Shown here: piece after piece, positions 28,844-38,791 of the stretch
Position numbering within the stretch: position 1 is the first letter of the stretch
Layout of the letters: each line of letters opens with the position of its first letter
Origin: JAJXWB01 sp047605445
GTDB taxonomy: Bacteria > Pseudomonadota > Alphaproteobacteria > Rhizobiales > Beijerinckiaceae
Reading direction: 5' to 3'
Assembly: GCA_047605445.1 (NCBI GenBank)
Contig: JASGFP010000003.1
Location: 1 to 64,000 of the forward strand
DNA length: 64,000 nucleotides
Notes under the pieces: model-generated
Told to the model about the DNA's origin: nothing
Seen by the model: only the letters and a program-made list of their open reading frames with translations
Database searches by the model: none
Position numbers and translations under genes: made by a program

Positions 28844-28867
28844 GCTGCGGCGCATCGCAAGCGCGCG

Positions 28868-28974
28868 CCTCCCTCCCCCTCGCGGGGAGGGTCAGGGCGG
28901 AGGTAGCCGGGTCGTCAATATCGCGAGACTGGACCCAGTCGACCGCCAACCCCTTCCCGCAAGGGGAAGGGGAA
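28868..28974. repeat. Dispersed palindromic element (CCTCCCC...GGGGAAGG type)
   Basis: Same family as 3733: arms CTCCCTCCCCCTCGCGGGGAGG and CCCCTTCCCGCAAGGGGAAGG, with ATATCGCGAGA in the centre. It lies between the binding-protein and ATPase genes of one transporter. It could trim or stall the transcript so that the binding protein is made in excess. Confidence 0.65.
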
Positions 28975-28997
28975 GCGCCGTGCATCCGTAAATTCGC

Positions 28998-29762
28998 ATG
29001 ACGGCGGGCGACGTTCCGCTCGTCCGCCTGAGCGCCGTCTCGAAATCCTTCGCGAGCGGCGTCGTCGCGCTCGAGGGTCTCGATCTCGACGTGCGCGACG
29101 GTGAATTCCTCTCGCTGCTGGGGCCGTCGGGCTGTGGCAAGTCGACGGCGCTGCGGATGATTGCGGGGCTCGCCCGCCAGACGTCGGGCGGCATCGCGTG
29201 GCGCGACGGCGTGCGACCGCAGGTCGGCTTCGTGTTCCAGGAGCCGACGCTGATGCCCTGGGCCGATGTCGCGCACAATGTCTACTTGCCGCTGCGGCTT
29301 TCCGGCGTGAGCGAACGCGATGCTCAGGCGCGCATCGATGCCGCGCTCGCGGGCGTGGGACTCTCCCGCTTCGCGAAAGCCTATCCGCGCGAACTTTCCG
29401 GCGGCATGCGCATGCGCGTGTCGGTCGCGCGCGCGCTCGTCACGCGACCGCCGCTTCTGCTGATGGACGAGCCTTTCGCCGCGCTGGACGAGATCACGCG
29501 CTTCAAATTGAACGACGACCTTCTGGCGCTGGCGCGCGATCTGAAGACGACCGTCGTTTTCGTCACGCATTCGGTGTTCGAAAGCGTCTATCTGTCGTCG
29601 CGGATCGCGGTCTTTTCCGGGCGTCCGGGACGCGTCGTGGAGACGATAGACGTCGATGGGCCGGACCTGCGCGATGCGGCGTTTCGCCTGTCGCCGCAAT
29701 TCGCCGAAAGCTGCCGGCGCGCCTCGGCCGCACTCGACCGCGCGAGCGAGGTCGCCGCATGA
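28998..29762 (+). CDS. ABC transporter ATPase (NitT/TauT type)
   Basis: 254 residues. Walker A GPSGCGKST (about 41-49), signature LSGGMRMRVSVARAL, Walker B LLLMDEPFAALDE and the His switch in VFVTHSVFES are all intact. The signature has Met and Arg where most ABC proteins have Gln and Arg (LSGGQ), a common variation in TauB/SsuB-like subunits. The stop overlaps the start of the permease gene (ATGA at 29759). Confidence 0.93.
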   Translation: MTAGDVPLVRLSAVSKSFASGVVALEGLDLDVRDGEFLSLLGPSGCGKSTALRMIAGLARQTSGGIAWRDGVRPQVGFVFQEPTLMPWADVAHNVYLPLRLSGVSERDAQARIDAALAGVGLSRFAKAYPRELSGGMRMRVSVARALVTRPPLLLMDEPFAALDEITRFKLNDDLLALARDLKTTVVFVTHSVFESVYLSSRIAVFSGRPGRVVETIDVDGPDLRDAAFRLSPQFAESCRRASAALDRASEVAA

Positions 29763-30613
29763 GCGAAGACCGGACCGCGAGCCTTCAGGCTCGCAAAGAC
29801 GACGCGAGGACGAGCGAGGCTGAAGGCTCGCGGTCCGGCCGCCTCCTCGACATCGGTCTGCCCGTCGGCGTCTTCGTCCTCTTCCTCCTCGCATGGGAAG
29901 CCGTCGTCGCGCTGGCGAAAATTCCGCCCTACATCCTGCCGGCGCCGAGCGTGATCCTCGCCACGCTCGTCAAGGACTGGCCGCTGCTTTCGGCCTCGCT
30001 GATGGTCACGCTCACCATCACCTTCGAGGCGCTCGCGCTCGCCATTGTCGGCGGCGTCGGGCTTGCCATCCTGCTCGCGCAATCGCGCTGGATCGAGCGC
30101 GCCTTCCTGCCGTTCGCGATCATCCTGCAGGTGACGCCGGTCATCGCCATCGCGCCGCTGCTGCTGGTGTGGCTGGAGCCGTCGACGGCGGTGCTGGTCT
30201 GCGCCTTCATCGTCGCCTTCTTTCCGATCCTGTCGAACACGGCGCTCGGCCTCGCCTCGACCGATCACAATCTGCTCGACCTGTTCGAGCTCTACCGCGC
30301 CTCGCGCTGGAAGCAACTGATCTGGCTGCGGCTGCCGGCGGCGCTGCCGTATTTCTTTTCCGGCCTGCGTATCGCCGGCGGGCTGGCGCTGATCGGCGCC
30401 ATCGTCGCGGAACTCGCGGCGGGCGCGGCGGGGCAGGGCACGGGGCTCGCCTTCCGTATCACCGAGGCCGGCTTCCGCCTCAACATTCCGCGCATGTTCG
30501 CCGCGCTGGCGCTGATCTCGCTGACGGGCATAGCGATTTACGCGCTGTTCGCCCTGCTGGCGAAACTGGCGCTCGGGCGTTGGCACGACAGCGCGCGCGC
30601 GCGGGAGCGCTAA
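29759..30613 (+). CDS. ABC transporter permease (NitT/TauT type)
   Basis: 284 residues from an ATG that overlaps the ATPase stop. The cytoplasmic N-terminus (residues about 5-27) is coded by a REP-like palindrome and has no family resemblance. About six membrane helices follow, with the permease EAA-like loop ELYRASRWKQLIWLRLPAALPYFFSGLRIAGGLALIGAIVAEL. It forms the membrane channel for the binding protein at 27836. A shorter protein starting after the REP is possible, but no start codon is apparent before the first helix. Confidence 0.9.
   Translation: MSEDRTASLQARKDDARTSEAEGSRSGRLLDIGLPVGVFVLFLLAWEAVVALAKIPPYILPAPSVILATLVKDWPLLSASLMVTLTITFEALALAIVGGVGLAILLAQSRWIERAFLPFAIILQVTPVIAIAPLLLVWLEPSTAVLVCAFIVAFFPILSNTALGLASTDHNLLDLFELYRASRWKQLIWLRLPAALPYFFSGLRIAGGLALIGAIVAELAAGAAGQGTGLAFRITEAGFRLNIPRMFAALALISLTGIAIYALFALLAKLALGRWHDSARARER
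29770..29838. repeat. REP-like inverted repeat, copy 2, inside the permease coding region
   Basis: Arms 29770-29794 and 29814-29838 match as inverted repeats in 24 of 25 positions, with a 19-nt loop. The sequence belongs to the same family as the copy at 27691. It is read in frame as residues about 5-27 of the permease. Confidence 0.8.
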
Positions 30614-30705
30614 CCCAAAGCCATGCGGGCCGGACATGGCGGACAGTCGCCGCTTCCGGGCGATCATGGGTCGCGCCCGCGCGCCGGCGCGTCTACAAGG
30701 CCGGC

Positions 30706-31644
30706 ATGACCACCACGCCGGACAGCGCAAAAGCGGGCAAGGCGCCGCGCGCCTCGCTCGATGTGACCGACGCCGCCGAACTGAAGCTGCGGCAGCGCGG
30801 CATTCTGCTGATGTGCTGCGCGCTGATCTGCTTCGCCTGTCTGGACACGACGGGCAAATGGCTCGGGCGCCATGTGCCGGTTTGGGAGGTCGTGTGGTCG
30901 CGCTATGTCGGGGCCACCATTCTCGCGCTGGTCTTCACCAATCCGTGGCGGGCGACGGGCTCGCTGCGCACGCGGCGGCCGGTACTGCAATGCGTGCGCG
31001 CGCTGCTGCTGTTCTCGTCCACGCTGTTCAACTTTCTGGCGCTCAAACATCTGCAGCTCGCCGACACGATGGCAGTCGGCTTCGCGCTGCCGCTGGTGCT
31101 GTCGCTGCTGGCCGGTCCGATTCTCGGCGAATGGGTCGGACCGCGGCGCCTTGCGGCGATCTTCGTCGGCTTCATCGGCGTGCTGGTGGTGGTGCGGCCG
31201 GGCATCGGCGCCTTGCAGCCGGGCATGATCTACACGATCGGCAGCCTGTTCTGCTACGCCTTCTACAACATGTTCACGCGCATGCTGGCGGCGACCGATC
31301 CGCCGGCGACGACGAATTTCTTCGGCGCCGTCTCGGGCGTCGTCGTGCTGACGCCCTTCCTGCCGTATTTCTGGCAATGGCCGCAATCGTGGGGCGTGTG
31401 GCTCGGCCTCGCCGCGCTCGGCTGCTTCGGCGGCTTCGGCCATTTCCTGCTGATCCACGCCCACGGCCTCGCGCCGGCGGCCGTGCTCGCGCCCTACGTC
31501 TATACGCAGATCGTCTGGATGACCGCGCTTGGCTTCCTCGTCTTCCGCGACGTTCCGGGGTTCTACACGGCGCTCGGCGCGGGGATCGTGGTGACGTCCG
31601 GACTGTATCTCTTCTATCGCGAGCGCGTCGTCAAAGGCGCGTGA
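30706..31644 (+). CDS. DMT-superfamily (EamA) permease
   Basis: 312 residues from the ATG at 30706. Ten hydrophobic segments form two EamA repeats: the first starts at ILLMCCALICFACLDTTGKWLG and the second at GMIYTIGSLFCYAFYNMFTRML. It probably exports or imports a small metabolite; the substrate is unknown. Its start lies 92 bp past the ABC permease stop. It converges with the SnoaL-like gene. Confidence 0.87.
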   Translation: MTTTPDSAKAGKAPRASLDVTDAAELKLRQRGILLMCCALICFACLDTTGKWLGRHVPVWEVVWSRYVGATILALVFTNPWRATGSLRTRRPVLQCVRALLLFSSTLFNFLALKHLQLADTMAVGFALPLVLSLLAGPILGEWVGPRRLAAIFVGFIGVLVVVRPGIGALQPGMIYTIGSLFCYAFYNMFTRMLAATDPPATTNFFGAVSGVVVLTPFLPYFWQWPQSWGVWLGLAALGCFGGFGHFLLIHAHGLAPAAVLAPYVYTQIVWMTALGFLVFRDVPGFYTALGAGIVVTSGLYLFYRERVVKGA

Positions 31645-31647
31645 GGT

Positions 31648-32247
31648 TTACAGCGGCTGGCCCGCGAGCCAGCCCTTGCCGCGCGCATAGAGCGCCTCGA
31701 CCTCCGGGCCCTTGAGGCCGGGCATGTCGCGCTTCACCTGATAGCCGATCTTCGTCTGGATATAGGCGAGGTGGCGGTAGCCGACCGGGAATGAGTCGAG
31801 CAGGCTCTTGTCCAGTTCGAGACGGGCGGCGGGATCGAGCGGATCGAGCCGGTCCTTCTCGTAGATCGGCTGGCGCAGGCGCACGCGCCACGCGCCATCC
31901 ACCTTCAGCATAAAATCGTAGAAACGGCCGGTGCAGACGATGTCGCAGATCACGCCGTCGACCGGGCCGCGCTGCGAGATGGTCATCTTGGTCTGCGCGA
32001 TGGCGCGGTCGCCCGCGACGTCGATCGAGGAGCCGCCGAGAAAATGCAGGATGCTGACGCCCTTGTTCCAGCCTTCGATGGAAGCGGCGATGAACTCGTC
32101 AGCAGAGCCCTGCTTCCAGGTCGCCATCATGTGGCCGTCGTCGGTCCAGACGGTGCGGAAACGCGCCCAGTCGCCGGCGTCGCGCCAGACCGCCCAGTTC
32201 TCGATGGTTTCGCGGATCAACAGTCGGTCGACGAGAGCCTGATTCAT
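31648..32247 (-). CDS. SnoaL-like/nuclear transport factor 2 family protein
   Basis: 199 residues. The ATG at 32247 shares its first base with the stop of the upstream permease gene, so translation is coupled. The fold signature LLIRETIENWAVWRDAGDWARFRTVWTDDGHM and the strand VDGAWRVRLRQPIYEKDRL mark a SnoaL_4-type cone-shaped alpha+beta domain; such proteins act as hydratases, isomerases or hydroxylating-enzyme partners. Being last in a sugar-importer operon, it may act on the imported compound. Confidence 0.8.
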   Translation of the reverse strand: MNQALVDRLLIRETIENWAVWRDAGDWARFRTVWTDDGHMMATWKQGSADEFIAASIEGWNKGVSILHFLGGSSIDVAGDRAIAQTKMTISQRGPVDGVICDIVCTGRFYDFMLKVDGAWRVRLRQPIYEKDRLDPLDPAARLELDKSLLDSFPVGYRHLAYIQTKIGYQVKRDMPGLKGPEVEALYARGKGWLAGQPL

Positions 32248-33158
32248 TATTCCTTCACCGCGCCGGTCATCGCCGAGACGTAATATTCCACGAAGAACGA
32301 ATACAGGATCACCAGCGGCAGGGAGCCGACCAGCGCGCCGGCCATCAGCGAGCCCCAGCGATAGATGTCGCCGTCGACGAATTCGTTGACGATGGCGACG
32401 GGCACGGTCTTGTTCTGCACCGAGGTAATGAAGGTCAGCGCGTAGATGAACTCGTTCCAGCACAAGGTGAGCGAGAAGATGCCCGCGGAAATGAGGCCCG
32501 GCACCGCCAGCGGCAGGATGATGCGGGTGAGGATCTGCATACGCGAGGCGCCGTCGATCAGCGCGCATTCCTCGAGTTCGTAGGGGATGGTCTTGAAATA
32601 GCCCATCAGCAGCCATGTCGAGAAGGGAATGAGGATGGTGGGATAGACCAGCACCAGCGCCATCGGCGAATCGAACAGGCCGTATTTCTGCACGATCGTC
32701 GCAAGCGGAATGAACAGGATCGACGGCGGCACGAGATAAGCCAGGAAGATCAGCCCGCCGGTCAATTGCGCGCCGGTGAAGCGCAGACGCACGATGGCGT
32801 AGGCGGCCATGACGCTGGCGAAGAGCGACACGAAGGTGGCGAGCACCGAGACATACATGGTGTTCCACAGCCACAGCGGATAACGCGTCTCGAACAGCAG
32901 CTTGTAGATGTGCTTGAACGTCGGCCCCACGACCCAGAACGGGTTGTAGGTGTTCATGTCGATGAGCTGCTCGTCCGGTTTGATGGCGGTGAGAACCATC
33001 CAGTAGAATGGAAACAGCAGCACGATCAGGATGAGGGTCAGCGGAATCCAGGTCGTCACCACGCGCTGCGGCAGCGTCTCCAGATAGCTCATGCCCTCGG
33101 ATGCGTCGGCCAGATTCGCCTTGGCCAGCGACTGGGACAGATTGCTGGGGTCAGTCAT
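32247..33158 (-). CDS. Carbohydrate ABC permease, MalG-type
   Basis: 303 residues. The N-terminal membrane helix (WIPLTLILIVLLFPFYWMVLTAIKP) and the EAA loop YELEECALIDGASRMQILTRIILPLAVPGLIS mark the MalG/UgpE group. It begins 8 bp inside the end of the MalF-type gene. With the partner permease and the ATPase (35671) it imports a sugar, polyol or sugar-acid bound by the protein coded at 34281. Confidence 0.93.
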   Translation of the reverse strand: MTDPSNLSQSLAKANLADASEGMSYLETLPQRVVTTWIPLTLILIVLLFPFYWMVLTAIKPDEQLIDMNTYNPFWVVGPTFKHIYKLLFETRYPLWLWNTMYVSVLATFVSLFASVMAAYAIVRLRFTGAQLTGGLIFLAYLVPPSILFIPLATIVQKYGLFDSPMALVLVYPTILIPFSTWLLMGYFKTIPYELEECALIDGASRMQILTRIILPLAVPGLISAGIFSLTLCWNEFIYALTFITSVQNKTVPVAIVNEFVDGDIYRWGSLMAGALVGSLPLVILYSFFVEYYVSAMTGAVKE

Positions 33159-34095
33159 TGTCGCCGCCCTGTTGCCATTTGCGCTTCTGCAGGCCGAACC
33201 ACGAGAACATGATCGCCGCCAGCAGGAAGGGGATCATGGCGGTTGCGATGGCTGCGCCCTCGCCGAGATTGCCGCCGAGAATGGCGCGCTGGTAGGAGAG
33301 CGTCGCCATCAGATGCGTCGCGTTGACAGGGCCGCCGCGCGTCATCGCCCAGATCAGCTGGAAGTCGGTGAAGGTGAACAGCACCGAGAAAGTCATTACG
33401 ACGGCGATGATCGGCGTCAGCAAGGGATAGGTGACGAAGCGGAAATTCTGCCAGCGCGAGGCGCCGTCGATTGTGGCCGCCTCATAGAGCGAGGGCGAGA
33501 CTGTCTGCAGGCCGGCGAGCAGGGTGATGGCGACGAAGGGGACGCCGCGCCAGATGTTGGCGACGATCAGACAGAAGCGGGCGTTCCAGGGGTCGCCCAG
33601 AAAGTTGATGTTGTAGTCGATCAGCCCAAGCTTGTTGAGCGACCATGAGATGATCGAGAATTGCGAATCGTAGATCCACCAGAAGGCGATGGCCGAAAGG
33701 ACTGTCGGCACGATGTAGGGGATCAGGACTATCGAGCGCAGCAGCGCCTTGAACGGCAGGTTCTTGTTGAGCAGAAGCGCGAGATAGAGGCCGAGCGCGA
33801 ATTTCACGATGGAGGCCAGCACGGTGTAGCCGACCGTAAAGGCGACCGCGCCCCAGAAGATCTTGTCGTCCGACAGCCAGTCGTAATTCTCGAGGCCGAC
33901 AAAGGAGCCGGACTTGCCGATCTTGGCGTCGGTGAAGGAGAGCCATACGCCCAGGCACAGCGGATAGGCGAGGAAGAGCAGCAAAATGCCGGCGGCCGGC
34001 AGCATGAACCAGAAGCCGAGCCAGTCGCGATGCGAGCGCAGGCGCTCCCACGTCGAACGGCCGGTTGCGGTGTTGGCGATCGCCGCGTCGGTCAT
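33151..34095 (-). CDS. Carbohydrate ABC permease, MalF-type
   Basis: 314 residues with six membrane helices and the EAA loop YEAATIDGASRWQNFRFVTYPLLTPIIAVVMT. The first helix WLGFWFMLPAAGILLLFLAYPLCLGVWLSF is typical of sugar permeases of the MalF/UgpA group. The gene follows the solute-binding protein gene with a palindromic element in between, and overlaps the MalG-type gene. Confidence 0.93.
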   Translation of the reverse strand: MTDAAIANTATGRSTWERLRSHRDWLGFWFMLPAAGILLLFLAYPLCLGVWLSFTDAKIGKSGSFVGLENYDWLSDDKIFWGAVAFTVGYTVLASIVKFALGLYLALLLNKNLPFKALLRSIVLIPYIVPTVLSAIAFWWIYDSQFSIISWSLNKLGLIDYNINFLGDPWNARFCLIVANIWRGVPFVAITLLAGLQTVSPSLYEAATIDGASRWQNFRFVTYPLLTPIIAVVMTFSVLFTFTDFQLIWAMTRGGPVNATHLMATLSYQRAILGGNLGEGAAIATAMIPFLLAAIMFSWFGLQKRKWQQGGDND

Positions 34096-34127
34096 GAAGG
34101 TTTCCCGTTCAGCTTTGCGCCATCAAT

Positions 34128-34272
34128 GCGCGCTCTCCCCTGCCCCTCGTGGGGCGGGGCGGGGGAGGAGGCCGCGAAATCCTGCGAGGCGAGCGCTGTG
34201 ACATACGCGCGCTGTCGCAGGATTTCCCGACCCCCCACCCTAGCCCTCCCCCGCAAGGGGGGAGGGAGCGGG
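34128..34272. repeat. Dispersed palindromic element between binding protein and permease genes
   Basis: A large composite of the 3733 family: outer CTCCCCTGCCCC / CCCCCGCAAGGGGGGAGG, and inner inverted sequences AAATCCTGCGA / TCGCAGGATTT. As in the NMT1-type locus, it separates the binding-protein gene from the membrane subunits. Confidence 0.65.
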
Positions 34273-34280
34273 TTCGTGGA

Positions 34281-35603
34281 CTACCTGAAGATGCGCTGCG
34301 CTGCGCGTTCGGCCGTTTTCATGGTGGTCTTCACGTCTTCCTGTCCGGTGCAGTAGCGCGCGAACATGTCGACGACGATGAATTCCGCCATGGCTGCGGC
34401 CACCTTCGGGCTCAGCGTGCCGAGGCCCGAGGCCGGCAGCGTGCGCTTGGCCGCGTCGCGGAACACGGTCGTCTTCGGGTCGGCCGTCCAGACCGGGTTG
34501 GCGTCATAGGCCGCCAGCGTGTGCGACAGATAGCCTTCCGCGCCGATCAGCCAGGGATTGTAGTTCTGCGCTTCCATCATGAAGGCCACGAACGCCTTCG
34601 TGGTGTTCGGAACCTTGGTGAAGTTGAAGCCGAAGATCGGGAAGGCGAGCTGGAGTTCGGCGGGCTTGCCCAGCGGGCCGATCGGGAAATAGGCGTGGTC
34701 GATGTCCTCGGCCAGTTCCTTCATCTTGGCGTCGCCGCCCTTGCCGGCCGTCTTGGCCGCCACATAGATCGAAATGCCGTTGGCCGTGAGGTGCAGGTCT
34801 CCGGCGAGGAACGCCTTGTTGTTGGACGAATCGTTCCAGGACGCGCAGCCCGGAATGAAAGTGTCCGACAACGCCTTGCAATATTCGAGCGCCTTGGCCG
34901 TCTCCGGCGAGTTGATGATGATCTTGTCGTCCTTGTCGACGAGCCAGGCGTTGTGGCTCCACAGGATCCAGTGGATCCAGGCGTTTGCGTCGCCGGTGGC
35001 GTGGCCGAGCGCGAAGCCCGAGGGCGTGTTGTTCTTCTTCAGCGCCTTGCACAGCTCGAGGAAGCCCGGCATGTCCTTGGGCATCTCCTTGAAGCCGGCC
35101 TTATTCATCGAGGAAATGCGGTAGTTGAGGTAGCCGCCGTTGACCGCCACGGGAATGGCGACCCACTTGCCGCCCGACTTGCCGTAGGCTTCGGCCGCGG
35201 GGAACCAGCCGCCGTATTTCTTGCCGAGATAATCGGCGACGTCCTGCATCGGCAGGCACTTTTCGGGAAAGAGCTGCGGCGTCGAGTGCAGCGACCAGAT
35301 CAGATCCGGACCCGTGCCCGTGTTGGCGGCGACCGAGGCCTTGGGCTGGATGTCGTCGAAGCTCTCGTTGGAGATGTTGACCTTGACGTTCATCGCCTTG
35401 GAGAAGGCGTCGACCATCTTCATGAAAGCGTCGTCCTCGGCCTGAACGAAGCGCTTCCAGCGCAGCACGTTGAGGGTGGCGCCGGCTTCCGGCTTCCAGG
35501 GGCTTTCCTGCGCGAAGGCGCGGGCCATGTCGAGCAATGTGCCGCCGGCAAGGCCCGCCGCCGCTGCGCTCTGCAGCATCGAACGACGCGTAATCAGGGT
35601 CAT
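34281..35603 (-). CDS. Extracellular sugar-type solute-binding protein with Tat signal
   Basis: 440 residues from the ATG at 35603 with GGAGGG before it. A twin-arginine export signal (TRRSMLQSAAAAGLAGGTLLD) precedes the domain. The body has the SBP_bac_1 pattern (ATLNVLRWKRFVQAEDDAFMKMVDAFSKAMNVKV, GPDLIWSLHSTPQLFPEKCLPMQDVADYLGKKYGGWFP, AFLAGDLHLTANGISIY). The ligand is likely a carbohydrate or derivative. Tat export suggests folding before export. Confidence 0.92.
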   Translation of the reverse strand: MTLITRRSMLQSAAAAGLAGGTLLDMARAFAQESPWKPEAGATLNVLRWKRFVQAEDDAFMKMVDAFSKAMNVKVNISNESFDDIQPKASVAANTGTGPDLIWSLHSTPQLFPEKCLPMQDVADYLGKKYGGWFPAAEAYGKSGGKWVAIPVAVNGGYLNYRISSMNKAGFKEMPKDMPGFLELCKALKKNNTPSGFALGHATGDANAWIHWILWSHNAWLVDKDDKIIINSPETAKALEYCKALSDTFIPGCASWNDSSNNKAFLAGDLHLTANGISIYVAAKTAGKGGDAKMKELAEDIDHAYFPIGPLGKPAELQLAFPIFGFNFTKVPNTTKAFVAFMMEAQNYNPWLIGAEGYLSHTLAAYDANPVWTADPKTTVFRDAAKRTLPASGLGTLSPKVAAAMAEFIVVDMFARYCTGQEDVKTTMKTAERAAQRIFR

Positions 35604-35670
35604 GTTGTTCCCTCCGTTTTGATGTTTCGGCGCGCGCCCGGTCAGGTCGCGAGCGTCTCTTGTCTGCGGC

Positions 35671-36741
<1,071 letters not shown>

Positions 36742-36874
36742 GCAGACTTCCTCCCCAGGGCGTCTTTGCGCGCCTCTTGCGATCATGGTTCAGTCGGCTG
36801 CTTGCCGCTGTCCGGTCGCTCGCGCATGATGCAGGCGACGCAGTAAAATGCAAGCATGCAAATGCGCGCGAGAT

Positions 36875-36924
36875 GCATTGGGCGGCGCAAGGCATTGGGC
36901 GGCGCAATGCATTGGGCGGCGCAA
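36875..36924. repeat. Three perfect 16-bp tandem repeats in a divergent promoter region
   Basis: The unit GCATTGGGCGGCGCAA occurs at 36875-36890, 36892-36907 and 36909-36924, with a period of 17 bp. Just upstream is ATGCAAGCATGCAAATGC (36848-36865), with ATGCAA repeated at an 8-bp spacing. It lies between the divergent importer operon and the dehydrogenase gene, so it may be a regulator-binding region. Confidence 0.75.
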
Positions 36925-36945
36925 GCAAGCCCGGGTGGAGGCGAC

Positions 36946-37923
36946 GTGTCCGACTTTGAAACTCTGATGTTCAACCCGATGCCGCCGCTGGTGGTCGAGG
37001 GCGTCGCCGGCTGTTCGCGCCTGCACAAATTGTGGGAAGAGGGCGACCGCGAGAAGACGCTGACGGAAATTGCGCCGCGTATCCGGGGGATAGCGAGCGG
37101 CGGCGGCCACGCGAAGGTCGATGGCGCCGTCATGAGCCGCTTTCCGAATCTCGAAATCGTTTCGTCGTTCGGCGTCGGCTACGATCACATCGACGCCGAA
37201 TGGGCCGGCAAGCACGGGATCGTCGTCACCAACACGCCCGACGTGCTCAACGAAGAGGTCGCCGACACGACTTTCGGCCTCATGCTCGCCGCCGTCAGGC
37301 AATTGCCGCAGGCGGACCGATATGTGCGCGAAGGGCGCTGGCCCAAGGCGCCGTTTCCGCTGACGGCGTCGCTGCGCGGCCGGACGGTCGGCATACTCGG
37401 CCTGGGGCGAATCGGGCGCACGATCGCGCGGCGCGCGGAAGCCTTCGGCATGAAGGTCGTCTATCACGGCAGGCGCGCGCAGGACGATGCGCCCTATCTC
37501 TATTTTCCGACGCTCGCCGGCATGGCGCGCGCCTGCGACATTCTCGTGGCGATCACGCCAGGCGGTCCGGAGACGAAGCATCTGGTCAACGCCGAAGTGC
37601 TGGAGGCGCTGGGGCCGAACGGCGTCTTCATCAATGTCGCGCGCGGTTCGGTCTGCGATCAGGACGCGCTGATTGCGGCGCTGCGCGACCGCAAGATACT
37701 GACTGCCGGCCTCGACGTTTACGAAGACGAGCCGAATGTGCCGAAAGAGCTGATCGAAATGGAGCACGTGGTCTTGCTCCCGCACGTGGGATCGGGCACG
37801 AAACACACGCGAGATGCGATGGGACAGCTCGTTGTCGACAATTTGAGATCATTCATTGGTGGCCGCGGGCCGTTGACGCCTGTCGCCGAGACGCCGTGGC
37901 CGGCCACGCGGCGTGCGCGCTGA
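36946..37923 (+). CDS. D-2-hydroxyacid dehydrogenase
   Basis: 325 residues from a GTG at 36946, with GGAGG 5 bp before it. An ATG at 36856 would put the tandem repeats into the protein and is rejected. Motifs: VVSSFGVGYDHIDAEWAGKHGIVVTNTP, LGRIGRTIARRAEAFGMKV (Rossmann GxGxxG variant), INVARGSVCDQDALI (Arg), LDVYEDEP (Glu) and LLPHVGSGT (His). It likely reduces glyoxylate or hydroxypyruvate or oxidises a sugar-acid. It is divergent from the sugar importer. Confidence 0.92.
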   Translation: MSDFETLMFNPMPPLVVEGVAGCSRLHKLWEEGDREKTLTEIAPRIRGIASGGGHAKVDGAVMSRFPNLEIVSSFGVGYDHIDAEWAGKHGIVVTNTPDVLNEEVADTTFGLMLAAVRQLPQADRYVREGRWPKAPFPLTASLRGRTVGILGLGRIGRTIARRAEAFGMKVVYHGRRAQDDAPYLYFPTLAGMARACDILVAITPGGPETKHLVNAEVLEALGPNGVFINVARGSVCDQDALIAALRDRKILTAGLDVYEDEPNVPKELIEMEHVVLLPHVGSGTKHTRDAMGQLVVDNLRSFIGGRGPLTPVAETPWPATRRAR

Positions 37924-37948
37924 GCGGGCGACGCAGGGAGAAATTTTG

Positions 37949-38686
37949 ATGAAGCGGCTGAACCCCTATCTGGCTGGGCGATTTTCCCCCCGGGCCTGTC
38001 TGGCCCTCGCGATCGTGGCGGCGTCGCCCGCCTTCGCTCTCGACGCGAAGAGCGAGCAGGGCGCAACCGGCGTGTGGCGCCTGAGCCAGGGCGCCGGACG
38101 CGAATGCACTATCCAGTTGCGCAGCGAGGCGCACGCCGGCGGCCATGCGCTCGGCATGCCGCCGGGCTGCCGGCACGCCATGCCCGGCCTTGCGAAGGTC
38201 GCGGGCTGGAAACTGCCCGCGCCTGATCGAATCGAACTGCTCGACAAGGGCGGCGCCGCAGTGCTCGCGTTTGCGTCCGACAATGGCGAACTCAGCGCGA
38301 AGGGGCCGAAGGGCGAATTCTATGCGCTCACCGCCGCCAATGAAGCGCGCAAGCCCGCGCAGCATCGCGAGGCGCAGACCGCCGCGCCGCGCGGCCCGAG
38401 CGTGCCGGCGGCCGAAATGCCCGGCCGCTATTCCGTGCTGCGCGAGGGCAACAAGGACACGGGCTGCATGCTGACGCTCCAGCCCGGCGGCAGGGCGCAG
38501 CTCGCTCCCGCCTGCCGCGACAACGGCATCGCGGTCTTCGACCCCGTCGCCTGGTCCTATGCGGGCGGCAAGCTGATGCTGCGCGCACGCAAGGGGCATC
38601 ACGCCAATTTCGAGTACGAGCAGGACCAGTCCTGGCAGAAGGATCCGAAGGAAGGCGGCAAAAAGCTCGGCTTCCGGAAGATGTGA
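37949..38686 (+). CDS. AprI/Inh-type protease-inhibitor protein with duplicated domain
   Basis: 245 residues from the ATG at 37949 (GGGAGAAA upstream). After a signal-like N-terminus ending PAFA, two related beta-barrel-like units occur: about 40-130 (GVWRLSQGAGRECTIQLRSEA...HAMPGLAKVAGWKL) and about 155-240 (GRYSVLREGNKDTGCMLTLQPGG...ACRDNGIAVFDPVAWSYAGGKLML). Each holds a Cys pair and the Inh pattern. Such proteins inhibit secreted metalloproteases in the periplasm. No protease gene is nearby. Confidence 0.78.
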   Translation: MKRLNPYLAGRFSPRACLALAIVAASPAFALDAKSEQGATGVWRLSQGAGRECTIQLRSEAHAGGHALGMPPGCRHAMPGLAKVAGWKLPAPDRIELLDKGGAAVLAFASDNGELSAKGPKGEFYALTAANEARKPAQHREAQTAAPRGPSVPAAEMPGRYSVLREGNKDTGCMLTLQPGGRAQLAPACRDNGIAVFDPVAWSYAGGKLMLRARKGHHANFEYEQDQSWQKDPKEGGKKLGFRKM

Positions 38687-38791
38687 GAGCACGCAGGGCG
38701 CCGGGACCGCCGGCCTCCGGCCGGCAAGCCCGCGTCCCGCCTGCTTCCTCGAAAGGCCGGCTCGAAGCCGGCGCTCCCGGCCGCCGTCGCC
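38687..38791. repeat. GC-rich hairpin element
   Basis: Two hairpins, GCCGGCCTCCGGCCGGC (about 38710) and GGCCGGCTCGAAGCCGGC (about 38755), fill the gap between convergent genes. A related GCCGGCTTCCAGCCGGC stem occurs near 15,828. Probably a second dispersed repeat family; it may also end transcription from both sides. Confidence 0.45.

Noticed and set aside
36856..36945. ATG at 36856 as the start of the hydroxyacid dehydrogenase
   Set aside because: It would translate the tandem repeats and has no ribosome site; the GTG at 36946 has GGAGG and matches the family N-terminus.
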